Positions 5,454 to 6,938 of a stretch of 6,938 nucleotides of DNA are shown here, in pieces (position 1 is the stretch's first letter; each line of letters starts with the position of its first letter). The stretch lies in the NCBI GenBank assembly GCA_030830285.1, contig JAURNF010000161.1, positions 1-6,938 of the forward strand. Direction: 5' to 3'. Source of the DNA: Candidatus Kapaibacterium sp. (lineage in GTDB: Bacteria; Bacteroidota; Ignavibacteria; Kapaibacteriales; Kapaibacteriaceae). The notes under the pieces were generated by a model that was not told where the DNA came from, ran no database searches, and was given only the letters and a program-made list of their open reading frames with translations. A program made the position numbers and the translations under genes.

Positions 5454-6383
5454 ATGCGACATGTTGTTGTGCTTGCTGGCCCAACGGCAGCAGGAAAGTC
5501 AGGTCTTGCCCTAGAACTCGCGCGCACAATGCCGATAACCATTGTTTGTGCAGATGCTCGGCAAGCCGTGCGGGGTATGCGCATCGGAACAGCAGCCCCC
5601 ACCGAAGATGATTACGCCGAGGTTCCGCATGTTGGATTTGAGATGCGTGATCCAGAGCAGGAGTACTCCGCCGCCGAATACGCAAGGTACACGCGCTTGG
5701 CAATAGACGACATCTCTCCTAATCGACTGCCCGTTATCGTTGGAGGTTCTGGGCTCTATATCCAGGCACTGATCGATGGATTTTCTGAAGATGTCGTCCC
5801 AACGCCTCAAGATGTTCGACGTCGTGTCGTGGAAGAGCTGGATGAGCTTGGTCGAATCGGTTTGTACCACAAGCTTGTAGAGGTCGATCCGATTGCTGCA
5901 AAACGCTATGCTGACATGAATCCACGTCGCATCCAACGTGCACTTGAGTACTTCTACACTACGGGAACTCCGATTTCCAAGACGTGGAATACATCACAGC
6001 CGCCATCGCCGTACCACACAACATGGCTCGCAGTTGATCAACCGGACGAGACGCTTCGCAATCTGATTAGCACTCGTTGTACGCATATGTGGAACAGCGG
6101 TCTTCTCGAGGAAACACAACATCTGCTCGATCGTGGTCTCGATCCGGATGCTCATATGCTTCGCACCATCGGCTACTCGGAAGCCATTGATGTGTTGTCT
6201 GGTAGATGCTCGCTTCCGGAGGCGCAAGAGCATCTCCTTCGAAGTACATGGCAATATGCCAAACGTCAACGAACATGGTTTCGGCGTGATGAGCGCTACA
6301 TCTGGTTGCGTGGCTCACGTTCTGAAATGGTTGTCGAAGCGCGCAGATCAATCTGCAACGATGGTCCGCAATGGTGTTCGTAA
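5454..6383 (+). CDS. miaA: tRNA dimethylallyltransferase MiaA
   Basis: MiaA transfers a dimethylallyl group to N6 of A37 in tRNAs reading UNN codons, the first step of ms2i6A formation. With the ATG at 5454 the protein has 309 residues, normal for the family. Walker A is GPTAAGKS (9-16). PVIVGGSGLYIQAL (93-106), NPRRIQRALEYFYTTGTPIS (156-175), RTIGYSEAID (237-246) and QYAKRQRTWFRRD (267-279) are clear MiaA signatures. Three usually conserved spots are altered: DSRQ-x-Y appears as DARQAV (34-39), HHL as HVG (59-61), and TRQ as TWQ (265-267). The protein may therefore be divergent or have changed activity. The start is uncertain: an in-frame ATG at 5433 would add seven residues, overlap pcm by 20 nt and have GGAAGG 10 nt upstream. 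I prefer 5454 because it places the Walker A loop at the usual distance and leaves a 1-nt gap after pcm. The protein is cytoplasmic. Confidence 0.93.
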   Translation: MRHVVVLAGPTAAGKSGLALELARTMPITIVCADARQAVRGMRIGTAAPTEDDYAEVPHVGFEMRDPEQEYSAAEYARYTRLAIDDISPNRLPVIVGGSGLYIQALIDGFSEDVVPTPQDVRRRVVEELDELGRIGLYHKLVEVDPIAAKRYADMNPRRIQRALEYFYTTGTPISKTWNTSQPPSPYHTTWLAVDQPDETLRNLISTRCTHMWNSGLLEETQHLLDRGLDPDAHMLRTIGYSEAIDVLSGRCSLPEAQEHLLRSTWQYAKRQRTWFRRDERYIWLRGSRSEMVVEARRSICNDGPQWCS

Positions 6384-6394
6384 CTTCGCGAACA
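6375..6394 (+). other. Small hairpin over the miaA stop, before the carboxypeptidase start
   Basis: TGTTCG (6375-6380) can pair with CGAACA (6389-6394) around an 8-nt loop that contains the miaA TAA stop. The helix ends 2 nt before the downstream ATG. It might hide the initiation region until ribosomes finishing miaA open it. A 6-bp stem can arise by chance and no T tract follows, so it is not a terminator. Confidence 0.25.
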
Positions 6395-6396
6395 GC

Positions 6397-6938
6397 ATGA
6401 AGACTACATCGTTCCGCACGCCTTTGAATATCGCTGCGCTGATATGCATCGTCGCTATCTGCGCTCTTCCCAACGCTACCGCACAGCAACGCTTCTCGCC
6501 ACCTGTTCGCACGCAGTACGACTCAGCGCGTGCATTGCGCACACTCCGCGAGAGGTTGGACAATATCTTCACCTCGAGCGCATACCGAAGCGGACGTACA
6601 AGCGTGAGTGTGTGGTCGATTACTCGTGGCACATCCATCTACGAACGAAATCACCTTGCCAACCTGACTCCAGCGTCAACAACGAAATTGTTCACAACTG
6701 CATCCGTGTTCCAACTCTACGGTGCGGGTGCGTCTGTAACAACAGACGTGCGTTATGATGGCACACTCGGATCCGACGGCACACTGCGAGGCAATCTTTA
6801 TGTCATTGGTCACGGCGATGCGCTGTTGTCGGTGAATGACTTAGAAGAGCTAGCCGACAAGGTACGTGCTGCAGGCATCACGCGAGTTACTGGCAATGTG
6901 TACGGCGACGGCAGCGCATTTGAATCACAGAGTAATCG
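6397..6938 (+). CDS. dacB: D-alanyl-D-alanine carboxypeptidase/endopeptidase, PBP4 type (peptidase S13), N-terminal part
   Basis: The first 180 codons of a PBP4-family peptidase run off the right edge; full-length members are typically about 450-500 residues. These periplasmic serine enzymes trim D-Ala from peptidoglycan stem peptides or cut cross-links. Residues 1-29 look like a Sec signal peptide (basic start, hydrophobic IAALICIVAICAL, ATA before Q30). The catalytic SxxK is visible in TPASTTKLFTTA (91-102), with nucleophile S94 and K97. NLYVIGHGDALLS (133-145) and GITRVTGNVYGDGSAF (160-175) fit the S13 domain following the first motif. The SxN and KTG motifs lie beyond the window. I chose the ATG at 6397, 13 nt after miaA, because it gives a standard signal peptide; an in-frame ATG at 6361 would overlap miaA by 23 nt and add 12 residues. 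It is probably part of the phoH-cdaA-pcm-miaA transcript. Confidence 0.9.
   Translation, partial: MKTTSFRTPLNIAALICIVAICALPNATAQQRFSPPVRTQYDSARALRTLRERLDNIFTSSAYRSGRTSVSVWSITRGTSIYERNHLANLTPASTTKLFTTASVFQLYGAGASVTTDVRYDGTLGSDGTLRGNLYVIGHGDALLSVNDLEELADKVRAAGITRVTGNVYGDGSAFESQSN

Noticed and set aside
6444..6758. A 104-codon plus-strand frame overlapping the carboxypeptidase gene
   Set aside because: It is out of frame with the signal peptide and SxxK motif of the PBP4-type gene, and its Cys/Arg/His-rich product has no domain.

Overview
This window is a block of bacterial chromosome with no mobile elements, CRISPR arrays, or tRNA/rRNA genes that I can see. Base composition is balanced (about half G+C) and coding density is high. 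Three observations point loosely to the Bacteroidota/Chlorobiota group (for example an Ignavibacteria- or Kapabacteria-like lineage). The ValRS and PhoH sequences resemble that group. Ribosome binding sites are weak or absent before most genes. TAnnTTTG-type promoter boxes occur in the divergent intergenic region. This placement is an inference from recalled family features, not a search result.

Layout. Positions 1-1509 (minus strand) hold the first 503 codons of valS (valyl-tRNA synthetase), which runs off the left edge. Positions 1510-1693 are a divergent intergenic region with candidate promoters and a small CCCCAGA direct repeat. Positions 1694-2874 (plus strand) hold two secreted coiled-coil proteins in tandem, a short lipoprotein and a periplasmic LysM-domain protein. 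A strong rho-independent terminator closes this unit at 2903-2930.

From 2979 to the right edge is a tightly packed plus-strand run: phoH, cdaA (diadenylate cyclase), pcm (protein-L-isoaspartate methyltransferase), miaA (tRNA dimethylallyltransferase) and the start of a PBP4-type D-alanyl-D-alanine carboxypeptidase. Junctions in this run are a 4-nt overlap or gaps of roughly 1-13 nt, so it is probably one transcript.

Biologically, the right-hand run combines RNA-related functions (PhoH, MiaA), protein repair (Pcm), c-di-AMP signalling (CdaA) and peptidoglycan remodelling (PBP4). The left pair is probably envelope-associated: an anchored lipoprotein and a peptidoglycan-binding protein. They share a coiled-coil motif that differs in length by exactly one heptad, and this is the most distinctive feature of the window. 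I found no clear undescribed defence, mobile or biosynthetic system. The points most worth checking are the coiled-coil pair, the changed motifs in MiaA and the ValRS editing site, the phoH-cdaA gene order, and a possible dispersed repeat beside the valS promoter.
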